In this document: piece after piece, positions 1 through 8,846 of the stretch
How the letters are laid out: every line of letters starts with the position of its first letter
Position numbering within the stretch: position 1 is the stretch's first letter
Source: Bacteroidota bacterium
Lineage (GTDB): Bacteria > Bacteroidota > Bacteroidia > JACPRZ01
Reading direction: 5' to 3'
DNA: 64,000 bases
Assembly (NCBI GenBank): GCA_016193485.1
Contig: JACPRZ010000043.1
Span: 201,758-265,757, forward strand
Notes under the pieces: generated by a model
What the model was told of the DNA's origin: nothing
Databases searched by the model: none
Seen by the model: the letters and a program-made list of their open reading frames with translations, nothing else
Made by a program: the position numbers and the translations under genes

Positions 1-1280
1 ATCTGCTCCTGGAGGGCTTTCCGTTTGTTATTTATCGCAGTTTTTGTGTTTTCCATATACTCAAGCAGGTCATCCTTCAACAATTGTATCTTATTGTTGA
101 TTTCAAGGTTGGTTAAATTCTTTTCGGGCACATCGAAACTTATACCGTTTTTAATAATGTGAAGTGTGTAAAGCTCATTAAGTGTTTTTTTAAGGTAATC
201 ATCTCCTTCCAGGATATAAAGTGACGGGGGAAGCAGGTTTTCACTCTCTTCAGTGGTCAGGTATTTTTCAAGCGCCTCAAGCGTCTGAAGTTGCAAGTGC
301 ATTTTCCGGTCTGCCGATTCATGTTCAATGAGTTTGGTGAAATATTCATTCTCTTCGCGCGTAAGGTCGAGGATGGCGCGTTCATTTTTATACAGATCCA
401 GTTCTTTTTCAATATCGTTGAGGATCATGACCACCTCTTCCATTTGACGGTCAATATATAGTATTGTATTTTCATTGATCTGGATTTGAGATAGTATCGT
501 ATAATCAATGTACTCTTTGGACAGAGTATCTAAAAAGGCAACCGCCCGGTCCGGGATTTCATCTTTGAGGGTTATTTCCATGATGGCCGACCATTCCGAA
601 TTGGATACGTCAAGTCCGGATTGAAATTTGTTAATGAGAAAAGAATGATCATGGCATTTAAACATGTAATTAATCTGTCCGAGATTTTCAATATTATCCC
701 GTGTGATGTAATTGGGATTTTTGTCAATATGAAGATTATAATCACTGCTTACCAGAGGGGATCCGAAAACACCTGCTCTTTTAACAGTCACTCCCTTTTT
801 TTCATATACTATTTCATACCTGAGGGTGTCAACTATTTTCAGATGAAATTCGTTTTCATAAAATGCCGGAGAATAGATAACCGCATTAACACTGAAAGGT
901 AGATACCTGTAAATTTCCTGTGTTTTCAGGCGACCGATAATGTAATAAGAAACGTCCAGGTTAAGTTTCGTAATGGTGGCGGACAACAGGTTAGCCGATT
1001 TAATTACCCTCATCTGGTTGACCACATCCTGGTACGCTTCGTAATAACCCAACGACCGGTACAGCGGTTCCTGGTAGCGGTATGTTTCAAACGATTTAAG
1101 CAGTATCTGCGTCTTTGCTTCGTAGATCTCGGTGAGTTTACCTTTGTAGATATAACCCACCGCCCACATAGCGGCTGGGAATACCAGGAAGAAATACCAG
1201 TTTTTAAGGAAGATGCGCCACAGTCCTTTAATATCCTCGGTTGTGATAATTGATTTCGGTTTTCGGGTCATCGACAACAT
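1..1280 (-). CDS. Wzz/GumC-type polysaccharide chain-length determinant (co-polymerase), 3' part missing
   Basis: I translated this reading frame directly on the minus strand: it is open from the ATG at 1280 to the window edge (about 426 residues seen, no stop). A second in-frame ATG lies at 1271. After a short cytoplasmic N-terminus there is one membrane segment (about residues 27-46, containing NWYFFLVFPAAMWAVGY), then a long periplasmic region rich in charged helices, ending in coiled-coil-like sequence (EEVVMILNDIEKELDLYKNE). This is the layout of the Wzz/GumC/Wzc-N polysaccharide co-polymerase family, inner-membrane proteins that set chain length or couple export of exopolysaccharide. 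The tyrosine-kinase half, if present, would lie beyond base 1. The gene diverges from the giant T9SS gene at 1509 and is 6 kb from an exosortase, a pairing known from exopolysaccharide/exosortase loci. A forward ORF at 621-902 is only its shadow. Confidence 0.72.
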   Translation of the reverse strand, partial: MLSMTRKPKSIITTEDIKGLWRIFLKNWYFFLVFPAAMWAVGYIYKGKLTEIYEAKTQILLKSFETYRYQEPLYRSLGYYEAYQDVVNQMRVIKSANLLSATITKLNLDVSYYIIGRLKTQEIYRYLPFSVNAVIYSPAFYENEFHLKIVDTLRYEIVYEKKGVTVKRAGVFGSPLVSSDYNLHIDKNPNYITRDNIENLGQINYMFKCHDHSFLINKFQSGLDVSNSEWSAIMEITLKDEIPDRAVAFLDTLSKEYIDYTILSQIQINENTILYIDRQMEEVVMILNDIEKELDLYKNERAILDLTREENEYFTKLIEHESADRKMHLQLQTLEALEKYLTTEESENLLPPSLYILEGDDYLKKTLNELYTLHIIKNGISFDVPEKNLTNLEINNKIQLLKDDLLEYMENTKTAINNKRKALQEQ

Positions 1281-1361
1281 TGTAAAAATTATTTTTTAAA
1301 GTTTAATGAATATGCTGTAAACCTTAACCTAACGGTCATATTATTAATTTTCGTATATTCG

Positions 1362-1379
1362 TCCCGATAGCCATCGGGA
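1362..1379. repeat. CCCGAT-ATCGGG hairpin, dispersed family copy 1
   Basis: TCCCGATAGCCATCGGGA forms a perfect 7-bp stem with a 4-base loop. It is flanked by TATTCGT on the left and TTCGTAATTTG on the right, the same context as near 10205 and 20390. It sits in the presumed 5' leader of the Wzz-like gene. Related copies lie at 15536, 19251 and 20375, and a TGACGGT variant lies at 10213. Confidence 0.75.
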
Positions 1380-1401
1380 TTCGTAATTTGTAAATTTAAT
1401 G

Positions 1402-1409
1402 CAAATGTA
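1402..1409 (-). promoter_or_regulatory. -7 promoter box for the Wzz-like gene
   Basis: The minus strand reads TACATTTG, an exact match to the Bacteroidota -7 consensus TAnnTTTG. It lies about 120 bases before the ATG at 1280. No TTTG at the expected -33 spacing is visible, so the call rests on one box. Confidence 0.4.
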
Positions 1410-1452
1410 AGAAATTTTCCCAATCTGTTAAAATTAAGGAATATTTAATACC

Positions 1453-1460
1453 TATTTTTG
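1453..1460 (+). promoter_or_regulatory. -7 promoter box for the T9SS gene at 1509
   Basis: TATTTTTG matches TAnnTTTG. Its last three bases are the TTG at 1458 that would otherwise serve as an upstream start, so that TTG lies in promoter and not in message. This argues for the ATG at 1509. I see no clear -33 box. Confidence 0.45.
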
Positions 1461-1508
1461 CGAAGTTATACCTATTGTCCACATAACCATGATAAATTTT
1501 TTATTCTT

Positions 1509-4500
1509 ATGAAAAAAATTACCTTTACCCTGCCTCTTTTACTTTACCTTGGTCTTTGCCTACCCGTGTTGGACGCTTCCGGCCAAGCCGTTAATGCTTT
1601 CCAGACAACCGGTGGAAGCGGTACTCCCGCCAAAGGCAATTGGACCGATGCTTCTATATGGGAACGTTGGGATGGAGGTTCGTGGTTACCTGCCGGCACC
1701 TACCCGACTTCATCGCGTGAAGAAATTTATATCCGTGCCGGTGATACCGTAACTTTTAACTCTTCACTTTCCGTTGACCAAATGGAAGTTGAGGGGTCCG
1801 CGCAGTTGACAATAAACGGTAGTATTACCATGACCGTTGCCAATCACGCATCGCAGGATTTTCTTAACAGCGGAGAAGTCATCAATAACGGCACAATAGC
1901 AGTGGCTTCAAGCGCAACATTTGACAATAATGCCGTATTCACAAATTCAGGAACCACTACTTTGAATAACACAACAACCTTTAATAACAGCGGTGGTACT
2001 ACTTTCAGCAATTCGGGTACTTTCACTATTCAGAATACAAGCACTTTTAATAATTATGCATCCATTGATAATACCGGTGGAACTATCGATATCAATACGA
2101 GTGGCGTATTTGCAAATTATGCCGGTGGATCCTTTTCAACAGTAGGAACCGTAAACGTCAATTCAACCGGTAAATATCAACATGCGGATGTAACCGGTGG
2201 CACGATACCATCGCTTTCCTGGAATGCCGGATCCGAATGTGAAGTAACCGGTACCACCGCAACTGTTCCCGGAGGACTCGGACAGACCTTTCAGAATTTT
2301 ACATGGAACTGCGCTTCCCAGAGCAGTACTATAAATCTGGCAGGAGCGCTGGCAGCAATTAACGGTAATTTTTCATTCAAAAATTCCGGCTCAAGCCAGA
2401 TATTGTACCTGGCACAGACCACTTCTCCCACAATTAATATTGGAGGTGATCTGAATTTTCAAACGGCTTCAACGGATGGAGACCAACTTTGCTTCACCAG
2501 AACAGGAAGCCCAACGGTAAACATATCCGGCAATTTAAATATTACCGGTGGCAGTTCAGCAATGACCTTACATTTCTGCCGGGATGGCGGTGGTTCTCCG
2601 GTTGTAAATCTCACGGGGAATCTTAACCATTCTGCTAACACACAATTGGTTTTCACTCGAGGAATCGGTACCGCAACGTTGAATATTTCGGGTAACATTA
2701 CCGTTACTGCTAACAACTCCCAGAGAGTGTTCGAGTCCAGTTCAGGAGGAACCGGCAACATATACTTTGCCAATGCGGGTACTCAAAATTTGAATATAGC
2801 CCACACGGGTACTTTCTATGGCAATATTAATTTTTATGTCAATGCAAACAGCACGGTTGATTTTTCGGGCTCAACCACAAATATTCTCCAAAGCACCACT
2901 AATGGCGCAACCGATTTCACTGTCTCAACCGATGGCATCCTCGTTACAGGAACCAAGATTATTACAACTGTAAGCGGTACCAGTTTTACCCTGTCATCAG
3001 GTGCAACCTTGAACACCTCCAATGCAAGTGGCGTGAATTCAACCATTGTTTCTGGCGGAACGCGAACTATTAATGATGCCGCTAACTATATCATCAATGG
3101 CGCTTCCACCGGTTTTGCCAGTTGGCCGACCAATATTATGAACAACCTGACTATAGGAAGCGCAACTACTCTTGACAGGAATATTGAAATTAATGGCGGC
3201 TTTACCAATAACTCGACTTTCAACGCAAGCACTTTTACCGTAAACCTTGCGGGTGATTTTTCCAACAATAGTGTTTTTAATGCAAATACAGGCAAATTTA
3301 TTTTTGACGGTTCAACCGCTCAATCCATCATGGGTTCACCTACATTTTATGATATTACGGTAAACAATTCGGGTGTGGCGACACCGGTTACAGCAACCGG
3401 TTCCAGCATTACCCGTGTACTGGATATTCAGGACGGACAACTTGCAACGGGCGGTAACCTCACATTGCTATCAGCCAGTTCGGGAACCGCAGCCATAGAT
3501 GACCTTTCGGATGGCACGCCTGACAGCCCCCCCATTTCCGGTGTTATCATCGCACAGCGATATATCAGCGAACAAAACCCGGGCTGGTATATGCTTGCAT
3601 CTCCGGAGACCGATGCAATATTTGAGGATTGGAACCTGGAATTTTATATGAGCGGCTTTACCGGAACAGATGATCCGGGAAGTAATTTCCAATCGGTTGT
3701 TGCATGGGATGAAGCCAACCAGCAATATACCGATATGAATGCCGTTTCACCGTATCCTACCAATACTTCCAACACCATCACAAGCAGCGCTGACCAATCA
3801 GGTTATTTCTGTTACATCGGAAATGACGGGATCGGTACCAATATGCCTAAAACGCTTACACTCACCGGTACCGCTAAGACAGGTGGTTTTACAATATCCG
3901 GGCTTACACGTACTGCCGGAACCTACCCTGGCTGGCACATGCTGGGTAACCCGTGGGCAGGTCCGTTCCGGTGGGGCAGGGCTTATAATAATGGCGGGAC
4001 AAGCAACATCAGTGCAACGGCAAAAAGGCAGAATAGTGCCGGATCCTATGTAGATATGGTGGCTGGCGGTGCCGATACCCTTGTGGCTTCAGGTGAAGCA
4101 TTCTGGGTGGAAGCCACCAGTGGAGGAGCAGCGCTCGAATTCCAGGAAAACGATAAAGTGGCAACCGGATCGGATACCTATAATAACAAACATACCGGCT
4201 CACTGGTTCCTTTTAAAATCACCTTAAAGCAAGGCAGTTATTATGATGCTCCGCTTCAGATTTATTTCACCGACAATCATCTTGGAATCCCGGTTTCAAG
4301 GAATTATGATAGTGGTCTTGATGCCATGAAATTCACCAATGCCTATTACTATGAAAATCTGGCGGCAGTGGTAGGTGGTAATAATGTTTCAACAAATTTT
4401 ATCCCCGATTCGGTCGGACCTATTACCGTACCATTAAGATTCTGGAAAGAATTCCCGGCAGGTTCCACAAAATCTTATTCCCTTATTTTTTCAAACGTTG

Positions 4501-7448
4501 CTGAAGCCACTGCTAACAACAAATGCCTGATTTTCGAGGACACGAAGGCAGGTGTAAGTTTTCTGTTGAGGAATGATACCACTTATACCGTATCAATGAA
4601 AGATACTACCTATACACCCCGTTTTTTCCTTAATGTCAGAAATGTAATTACTTCAATTACTACTGACCCGTCTTGCACAAATGGTACCCAGGGCTCCGTT
4701 ATTGCGCAAGGATACGGAAGCGGCCCGTTTGATTACCTCTGGAAAGACGAGGGGGGTGATACGGTGCGTTATATGACTGCTGTAACAACCGATACATTGG
4801 GAAAAATATCTGCCGGTGTTTATTTCCTGACCGTTACCAACAATGGTTCATGCGGGACTGCTACCACTCACTTCGCCATTACCGATACAACAAATACCCT
4901 GGACTTTACTTCAATGAATACCGATGTTGACTGTTACGGAAATGCTACCGGAAGTATTACCATTACTCCATCCAGTGGAACCATTCCCTATACCTATAAC
5001 TGGTCAAATGGATTTACAGGAAACGCCAATGCCGGCCTGGCAGAAGGAACATATTCAGTAACATTATCTGATTCTGCCGGATGCCGTATAATCCAGCCAT
5101 TTACCATTGTTCAACCCTCTCAGTTAACCGCTTCTACCTCTGTCAACCCGACAGCATGTTACGGTTCACCTGACGGTGTGGCCGGAATTTTTGTTGCCGG
5201 AGGAACCCCCCCCTATGAATACGAATGGTCAACAGGGGATACCCTGAATTATATTTCAGATCAATTATCCGGAACATACACCGTAACAGTAACGGATGCG
5301 CGTAACTGCGATCTCCAGCGGGTACTGACCGTATTACAACCTGATTCCATCAATATTACCGGGGTAATTAATCATGTATCCTGCACCGGTAATCTTGACG
5401 GCTCTGTGAATGTTACAGTAACGGGAAGTATTCCACCCTATACTTTTTACTGGCCTGATGGCAGTGATGCGGAAGACATCAACAACCTTGGACCCGGAAA
5501 TTACACACTTGAAGTCACCGACTCAAACTATTGCATGAAATCTGCCACATTCACGATCACTGAACCTGCCCCCCTCACAATCTTATCAGCGAATATTACA
5601 GATATATCCTGTAATGGCGCGGGTGATGGCTCCATTGATATCAATTTTTCGGGTGGCACCGGTCCTTACGGATTCCTCTGGTCCGATAATTCTACCACCG
5701 AGGATATTGCCGGACTACAATCCGATACCTTTACGGTAACCGTCACTGACAATAATAACTGCACGACTGCTTCACCTTATTATATCATTGTTGAACCCGT
5801 TGCAATAACAACATCCGTTAATACCGTAAACAATCTTTGCAACGGTGATTCTGCCGGATCTGCCGATATTACCGCTTTAGGAGGCACTGGCTCTTTGTCG
5901 TTTATATGGTCAAGCGGTGAAATAACAGAAGATATTTCCGGAAAACCTGCCGGTAATTACTCAATTACGGTCACCGATATTAATTCATGTTCAGCCATTC
6001 AACCAGTTACTATTACCGAACCTCCTGCAATTACTGCTGCACTGAATAAAAGCAACATTTCCTGCTTCGGGTATGGTGATGGTGCAATTGATCTGACAGC
6101 CACCGGTGGTACAGGCGCATATACCTACACCTGGTCCAACAGCGCAACGACCGAAGACATTTCCGGTCTTGCAACTGGAAATTATACCGTTACGGTTGCC
6201 GACAACAATAATTGCACGCAATCGGGATCTGAAACCATTGGAGAGCCGGGCGCAATCACAGCCGCACTTGTAAAAACCGACATCACATGTTTTGGCAGTG
6301 GCGATGGGGCAATTGATTTAACGGTCAGCGGAGGAACAGGGGCCTACACCTACACCTGGTCCAACAGCGCAACAACCGAAGACATTTCCGGTCTTGCAAC
6401 TGGAAATTATACCGTTACGGTTGCCGACAACAATAATTGCACGCAATCGGGATCTGAAACCATTGGAGAGCCGGGCGCAATCACAGCCGCACTTGTAAAA
6501 GCACTTGTAAAAACCGATATTACATGTTTTGGCTATGGTGATGGTGCGATTGATCTGACGGTTAACGGAGGCACCGGAGCATATACCTACACCTGGTCCA
6601 ACAGCGCAACAACTGAAGACATTTCAGGTCTGGCGGCAGCAACGTTTACTGTTACTGTTGCGGATAATAATAACTGCACACAGACCGGTTCCGAAACCAT
6701 TGCAGAGCCGGGTTCAATCGCAGTTACACTTTCAAAAACCGACATTACATGTTTTGGCTATGGTGATGGTGCGATTAATCTGACTGCCAGCGGTGGGACA
6801 GGCGCCTACACTTTCACCTGGTCCAACAGCGCAACGATCGAAGACATTTCAGGTCTTTCAGTCGGAATCTATACCGTTACCGTTGAAGACAATAATAACT
6901 GCACGCAGTCCGGTTCTGAAATAATATCTGAACCTGCTGAAGTTGTTGCCGGATTTTTGGTTAGTACCGACACCGTATTTATCAACATCAACGGCCAGGT
7001 TGATTTTACTAATACTTCAACCGGTGCGACAGGTTATTTATGGGATTTCGGTGACAGCGCTACCAGCGCTCTTACAAATCCGTCACATACGTACACTGAC
7101 ACAGGTGCTTTTACAGTAGTTCTTACGGCTTCTGATTCTAATAATTGTACCGGCTTTTATTCAATGCAGGTTGTGGCCGACTATCTTGTTTCAGTCGGTA
7201 CGGCAGATCAAGGATTAATCCGCGCATACCTTGCCGGAGATAAATTACTGGTCATGTTCAAACTAAACCGCATGACCACCGCCTCAATTGAAATTCTGAA
7301 CTTTACAGGGCAGGAAGTTTATCGTATTTCCTCCGTTGAAGTATTTAATACACGGACTCAAGTCAATCTGGAGGTGTTACCAAAAGGGGCATATCTTGTA
7401 CGGATTGTTACGCCTGAAAATGTCATAGTGCATAAATTCTTATATTAG
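1509..7448 (+). CDS. Giant T9SS-secreted surface protein with nine SprB-type repeats and a PKD domain
   Basis: 1979 residues from the ATG at 1509, which begins a signal peptide (MKKITFTLPLLLYLGLCL, cleavage near ASGQA). Residues about 30-700 are low-complexity Ser/Thr/Asn/Gly beta-helix-like sequence, opening with a G8-like stretch (WTDASIWERWDGGSW). From about residue 1050 come nine clear SprB-like repeats of 70-75 residues, each with a first Cys (CxGxxDG), a GGTxxYTYxWS core and a closing NNC, probably disulfide-bonded. One PKD domain (YLWDFGDS) follows, and the C-terminus (PKGAYLVRIVTPENVIVHKF) fits a T9SS type A sorting domain, though the usual YPNP element is not evident. SprB is the gliding adhesin of Flavobacterium; with this architecture a secreted adhesin or matrix protein is the reasonable inference. 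Two repeats are nearly identical in DNA (see 6126-6500). Confidence 0.85.
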   Translation: MKKITFTLPLLLYLGLCLPVLDASGQAVNAFQTTGGSGTPAKGNWTDASIWERWDGGSWLPAGTYPTSSREEIYIRAGDTVTFNSSLSVDQMEVEGSAQLTINGSITMTVANHASQDFLNSGEVINNGTIAVASSATFDNNAVFTNSGTTTLNNTTTFNNSGGTTFSNSGTFTIQNTSTFNNYASIDNTGGTIDINTSGVFANYAGGSFSTVGTVNVNSTGKYQHADVTGGTIPSLSWNAGSECEVTGTTATVPGGLGQTFQNFTWNCASQSSTINLAGALAAINGNFSFKNSGSSQILYLAQTTSPTINIGGDLNFQTASTDGDQLCFTRTGSPTVNISGNLNITGGSSAMTLHFCRDGGGSPVVNLTGNLNHSANTQLVFTRGIGTATLNISGNITVTANNSQRVFESSSGGTGNIYFANAGTQNLNIAHTGTFYGNINFYVNANSTVDFSGSTTNILQSTTNGATDFTVSTDGILVTGTKIITTVSGTSFTLSSGATLNTSNASGVNSTIVSGGTRTINDAANYIINGASTGFASWPTNIMNNLTIGSATTLDRNIEINGGFTNNSTFNASTFTVNLAGDFSNNSVFNANTGKFIFDGSTAQSIMGSPTFYDITVNNSGVATPVTATGSSITRVLDIQDGQLATGGNLTLLSASSGTAAIDDLSDGTPDSPPISGVIIAQRYISEQNPGWYMLASPETDAIFEDWNLEFYMSGFTGTDDPGSNFQSVVAWDEANQQYTDMNAVSPYPTNTSNTITSSADQSGYFCYIGNDGIGTNMPKTLTLTGTAKTGGFTISGLTRTAGTYPGWHMLGNPWAGPFRWGRAYNNGGTSNISATAKRQNSAGSYVDMVAGGADTLVASGEAFWVEATSGGAALEFQENDKVATGSDTYNNKHTGSLVPFKITLKQGSYYDAPLQIYFTDNHLGIPVSRNYDSGLDAMKFTNAYYYENLAAVVGGNNVSTNFIPDSVGPITVPLRFWKEFPAGSTKSYSLIFSNVAEATANNKCLIFEDTKAGVSFLLRNDTTYTVSMKDTTYTPRFFLNVRNVITSITTDPSCTNGTQGSVIAQGYGSGPFDYLWKDEGGDTVRYMTAVTTDTLGKISAGVYFLTVTNNGSCGTATTHFAITDTTNTLDFTSMNTDVDCYGNATGSITITPSSGTIPYTYNWSNGFTGNANAGLAEGTYSVTLSDSAGCRIIQPFTIVQPSQLTASTSVNPTACYGSPDGVAGIFVAGGTPPYEYEWSTGDTLNYISDQLSGTYTVTVTDARNCDLQRVLTVLQPDSINITGVINHVSCTGNLDGSVNVTVTGSIPPYTFYWPDGSDAEDINNLGPGNYTLEVTDSNYCMKSATFTITEPAPLTILSANITDISCNGAGDGSIDINFSGGTGPYGFLWSDNSTTEDIAGLQSDTFTVTVTDNNNCTTASPYYIIVEPVAITTSVNTVNNLCNGDSAGSADITALGGTGSLSFIWSSGEITEDISGKPAGNYSITVTDINSCSAIQPVTITEPPAITAALNKSNISCFGYGDGAIDLTATGGTGAYTYTWSNSATTEDISGLATGNYTVTVADNNNCTQSGSETIGEPGAITAALVKTDITCFGSGDGAIDLTVSGGTGAYTYTWSNSATTEDISGLATGNYTVTVADNNNCTQSGSETIGEPGAITAALVKALVKTDITCFGYGDGAIDLTVNGGTGAYTYTWSNSATTEDISGLAAATFTVTVADNNNCTQTGSETIAEPGSIAVTLSKTDITCFGYGDGAINLTASGGTGAYTFTWSNSATIEDISGLSVGIYTVTVEDNNNCTQSGSEIISEPAEVVAGFLVSTDTVFININGQVDFTNTSTGATGYLWDFGDSATSALTNPSHTYTDTGAFTVVLTASDSNNCTGFYSMQVVADYLVSVGTADQGLIRAYLAGDKLLVMFKLNRMTTASIEILNFTGQEVYRISSVEVFNTRTQVNLEVLPKGAYLVRIVTPENVIVHKFLY
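6126..6500 (+). repeat. Recent 225-bp (75-codon) duplication inside the SprB array
   Basis: Bases 6126-6275 and 6351-6500 are the same 150 bases with one mismatch (cgacc/caacc), offset by 225 bases, exactly 75 codons. Other repeats of the array have diverged. A 12-base unit, gcacttgtaaaa, is also duplicated in tandem at 6489-6512, adding the residues ALVK in frame. Confidence 0.9.
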
Positions 7449-7472
7449 CACGGTTTTTAATAATATTCCTCG

Positions 7473-7480
7473 TACATTTG
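7473..7480 (+). promoter_or_regulatory. -7 promoter box for the exosortase cluster
   Basis: TACATTTG matches TAnnTTTG, 17 bases before the ATG at 7498 and 24 bases after the stop of the T9SS gene. Its final G starts the alternative GTG at 7480, which is therefore unlikely to be translated. A separate promoter would let the exosortase trio be expressed apart from the upstream gene. Confidence 0.45.
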
Positions 7481-7497
7481 TGCGAATTATTTCGGTC

Positions 7498-7710
7498 ATG
7501 AAAACATTCACCATTTATCTTTTACTTTTTATATTGGTTAGCAGCATGGTTTATGCGGGTGGTCCCCCTCCTCCGCCCGGTAATCCTCCTTGCTGGCCGC
7601 CAAATGCATGCGTTCCGATTGATAATGGTATTTTGATCCTGCTTTTTTCAGGGTTGATGTTCGGGGTTAAAAAAATATATGATTTTACCATCCGGAAAAA
7701 CAGAGAATAA
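7498..7710 (+). CDS. Small proline-rich exported protein with PID-type C-terminal sorting tail
   Basis: 70 residues from the ATG at 7498. A signal peptide (MKTFTIYLLLFILVSSMVYA) is followed by a proline-rich linker (GGPPPPPGNPPCWPP), the motif VPIDNG, a hydrophobic helix (ILILLFSGLMFGV) and a basic tail (KKIYDFTIRKNRE). Motif, helix, then basic cluster is the general plan of sorting signals cut by exosortases. From memory, short Bacteroidota proteins with a Pro-Ile-Asp motif before the helix are annotated as PID-CTERM proteins. The gene ends 2 bases before the exosortase frame begins, so the two are almost certainly co-transcribed and probably translationally coupled. I infer it is the exosortase's dedicated substrate. 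What the mature peptide does is unknown. Confidence 0.75.
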   Translation: MKTFTIYLLLFILVSSMVYAGGPPPPPGNPPCWPPNACVPIDNGILILLFSGLMFGVKKIYDFTIRKNRE

Positions 7711-7712
7711 TT

Positions 7713-8285
7713 TTGCATGTGGGATTCCTTTCCAACTCTCTTGCGCTTCGTACGGAACTGCCAAAGTATAAACCGCTGATTAAATTCCTGTCTATTTTTT
7801 CATTCCTGTATCTTTCTTGGTATCTCGCATACGAATTTTACCTGCATCCTTTTGGTCAGCCGGATGAAGCGGTATTATCCAATTCCGCAATAATCTCGGC
7901 AGGAATCCTGAAATTACTCGGTTTTGACATTGAGACGGGCAGGGAGTACGGGTGGTATTTTATTGCGGCTGACGGAGGTAGCCCTATATGGGTGGCGGAA
8001 CAATGCAACGGATTGAAATTGTTTGTACTTTTTACGTTGTTTATTATCGCTTTTCCCGGAAAAATCATAACGAAATTTATTTTTATTCCCATCGGAGTTA
8101 TAACTATTCATTTTCTTAACTGCATCCGTATTGTTGTGCTGGTCATCATTGCCCGGTACGCTCCCGGCTGGATGGAATTCAACCATACCTATACTTTCAC
8201 CTTGCTGGTGTACGCATATATTTTCTTTCTTTGGTATATATGGGTAAAACACTATTCACTTTACCGGAAACCGGACATCCGATAA
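7713..8285 (+). CDS. Exosortase/archaeosortase family transpeptidase
   Basis: 190-residue integral membrane protein. The catalytic residues of the exosortase family are all visible: Cys98 in AEQCNGLKLF, Arg139 in LNCIRIVVL and His158 in FNHTYTFTL, each beside a membrane segment. The family cleaves C-terminal sorting tails in the inner membrane and transfers the protein onward. The start is uncertain: TTG 7713 directly follows the upstream stop and GTG 7719 is the next option, with no early ATG. Its partners are the tail-bearing small protein just upstream and a membrane protein 15 bases downstream. The small Bacteroidota exosortases (XrtF, and as I recall XrtX) are also paired with a short membrane protein, but I cannot assign the subtype by eye. 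Confidence 0.85.
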   Translation: MHVGFLSNSLALRTELPKYKPLIKFLSIFSFLYLSWYLAYEFYLHPFGQPDEAVLSNSAIISAGILKLLGFDIETGREYGWYFIAADGGSPIWVAEQCNGLKLFVLFTLFIIAFPGKIITKFIFIPIGVITIHFLNCIRIVVLVIIARYAPGWMEFNHTYTFTLLVYAYIFFLWYIWVKHYSLYRKPDIR

Positions 8286-8300
8286 TATTTGCGTTACGGA

Positions 8301-8804
8301 ATGACTAAACTGCAGAAATATTCAGTTCTTACCGGATTAATCACTATCCTGATTGGTGCCGGTTTTACAAAGGAATTTATTTTTAAGGACATCAATGCGA
8401 AAACCGGTTATACGGGGAATCCGGAGTACTCTGATAAAACACATAATAACCCTGCAGATTTTTTTAATTTTATCATCACGGACAACAGTTACACCTTTAA
8501 ATGGGTATTTACCGCCCTGTTTATTCTTTTGTTCCTTGCATTGTCCGGATTAATTTTGTTCCTGATTACAGGTGAAAAAAGATATATATTTTTCCTGGCG
8601 GGATTTTATTGCATTTTTATTTTTATTGCCGGGGTACTTGTCTTAACAGGTCTTTTTTCGGGATATTACCGGATCTTTTATAAACCCACCCATGCCTTGA
8701 TTGAAGTTCTCCAGTCACCGGTACCGGTTTTGATTTTTATTCTATTATTTTTTTCAACAGGAAAAGCCGGTCAACGGGAAATATCCCGAACCCACCGTGG
8801 TTAG
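8301..8804 (+). CDS. Exosortase-associated membrane protein, function unknown
   Basis: 167 residues from the ATG at 8301, 15 bases after the exosortase stop (a TTG at 8289 is an alternative start). About four hydrophobic segments are visible (near residues 6-25, 68-88, 95-117 and 140-153), with a polar loop of about 40 residues after the first (INAKTGYTGNPEYSD region) that probably faces the periplasm. I recognise no catalytic motif. Its size and position resemble the exosortase-system-associated membrane proteins of Bacteroidota, which always sit next to the sortase. It may stabilise or gate it. The assignment rests on context. Confidence 0.6.
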   Translation: MTKLQKYSVLTGLITILIGAGFTKEFIFKDINAKTGYTGNPEYSDKTHNNPADFFNFIITDNSYTFKWVFTALFILLFLALSGLILFLITGEKRYIFFLAGFYCIFIFIAGVLVLTGLFSGYYRIFYKPTHALIEVLQSPVPVLIFILLFFSTGKAGQREISRTHRG

Positions 8805-8846
8805 GGATAAAACATCTATTTTTATCCCCGTTTTAATAAACCATTT

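Noticed and set aside
621..902. Forward ORF of 93 residues
   Set aside because: Lies entirely inside the minus-strand Wzz-like frame, which is open for over 420 codons with recognisable architecture.
4675..6960. Direct repeats spaced about 225 bases, considered as a CRISPR-like array
   Set aside because: The unit is a whole number of codons, encodes SprB domains and diverges gradually; no short spacers or cas genes.
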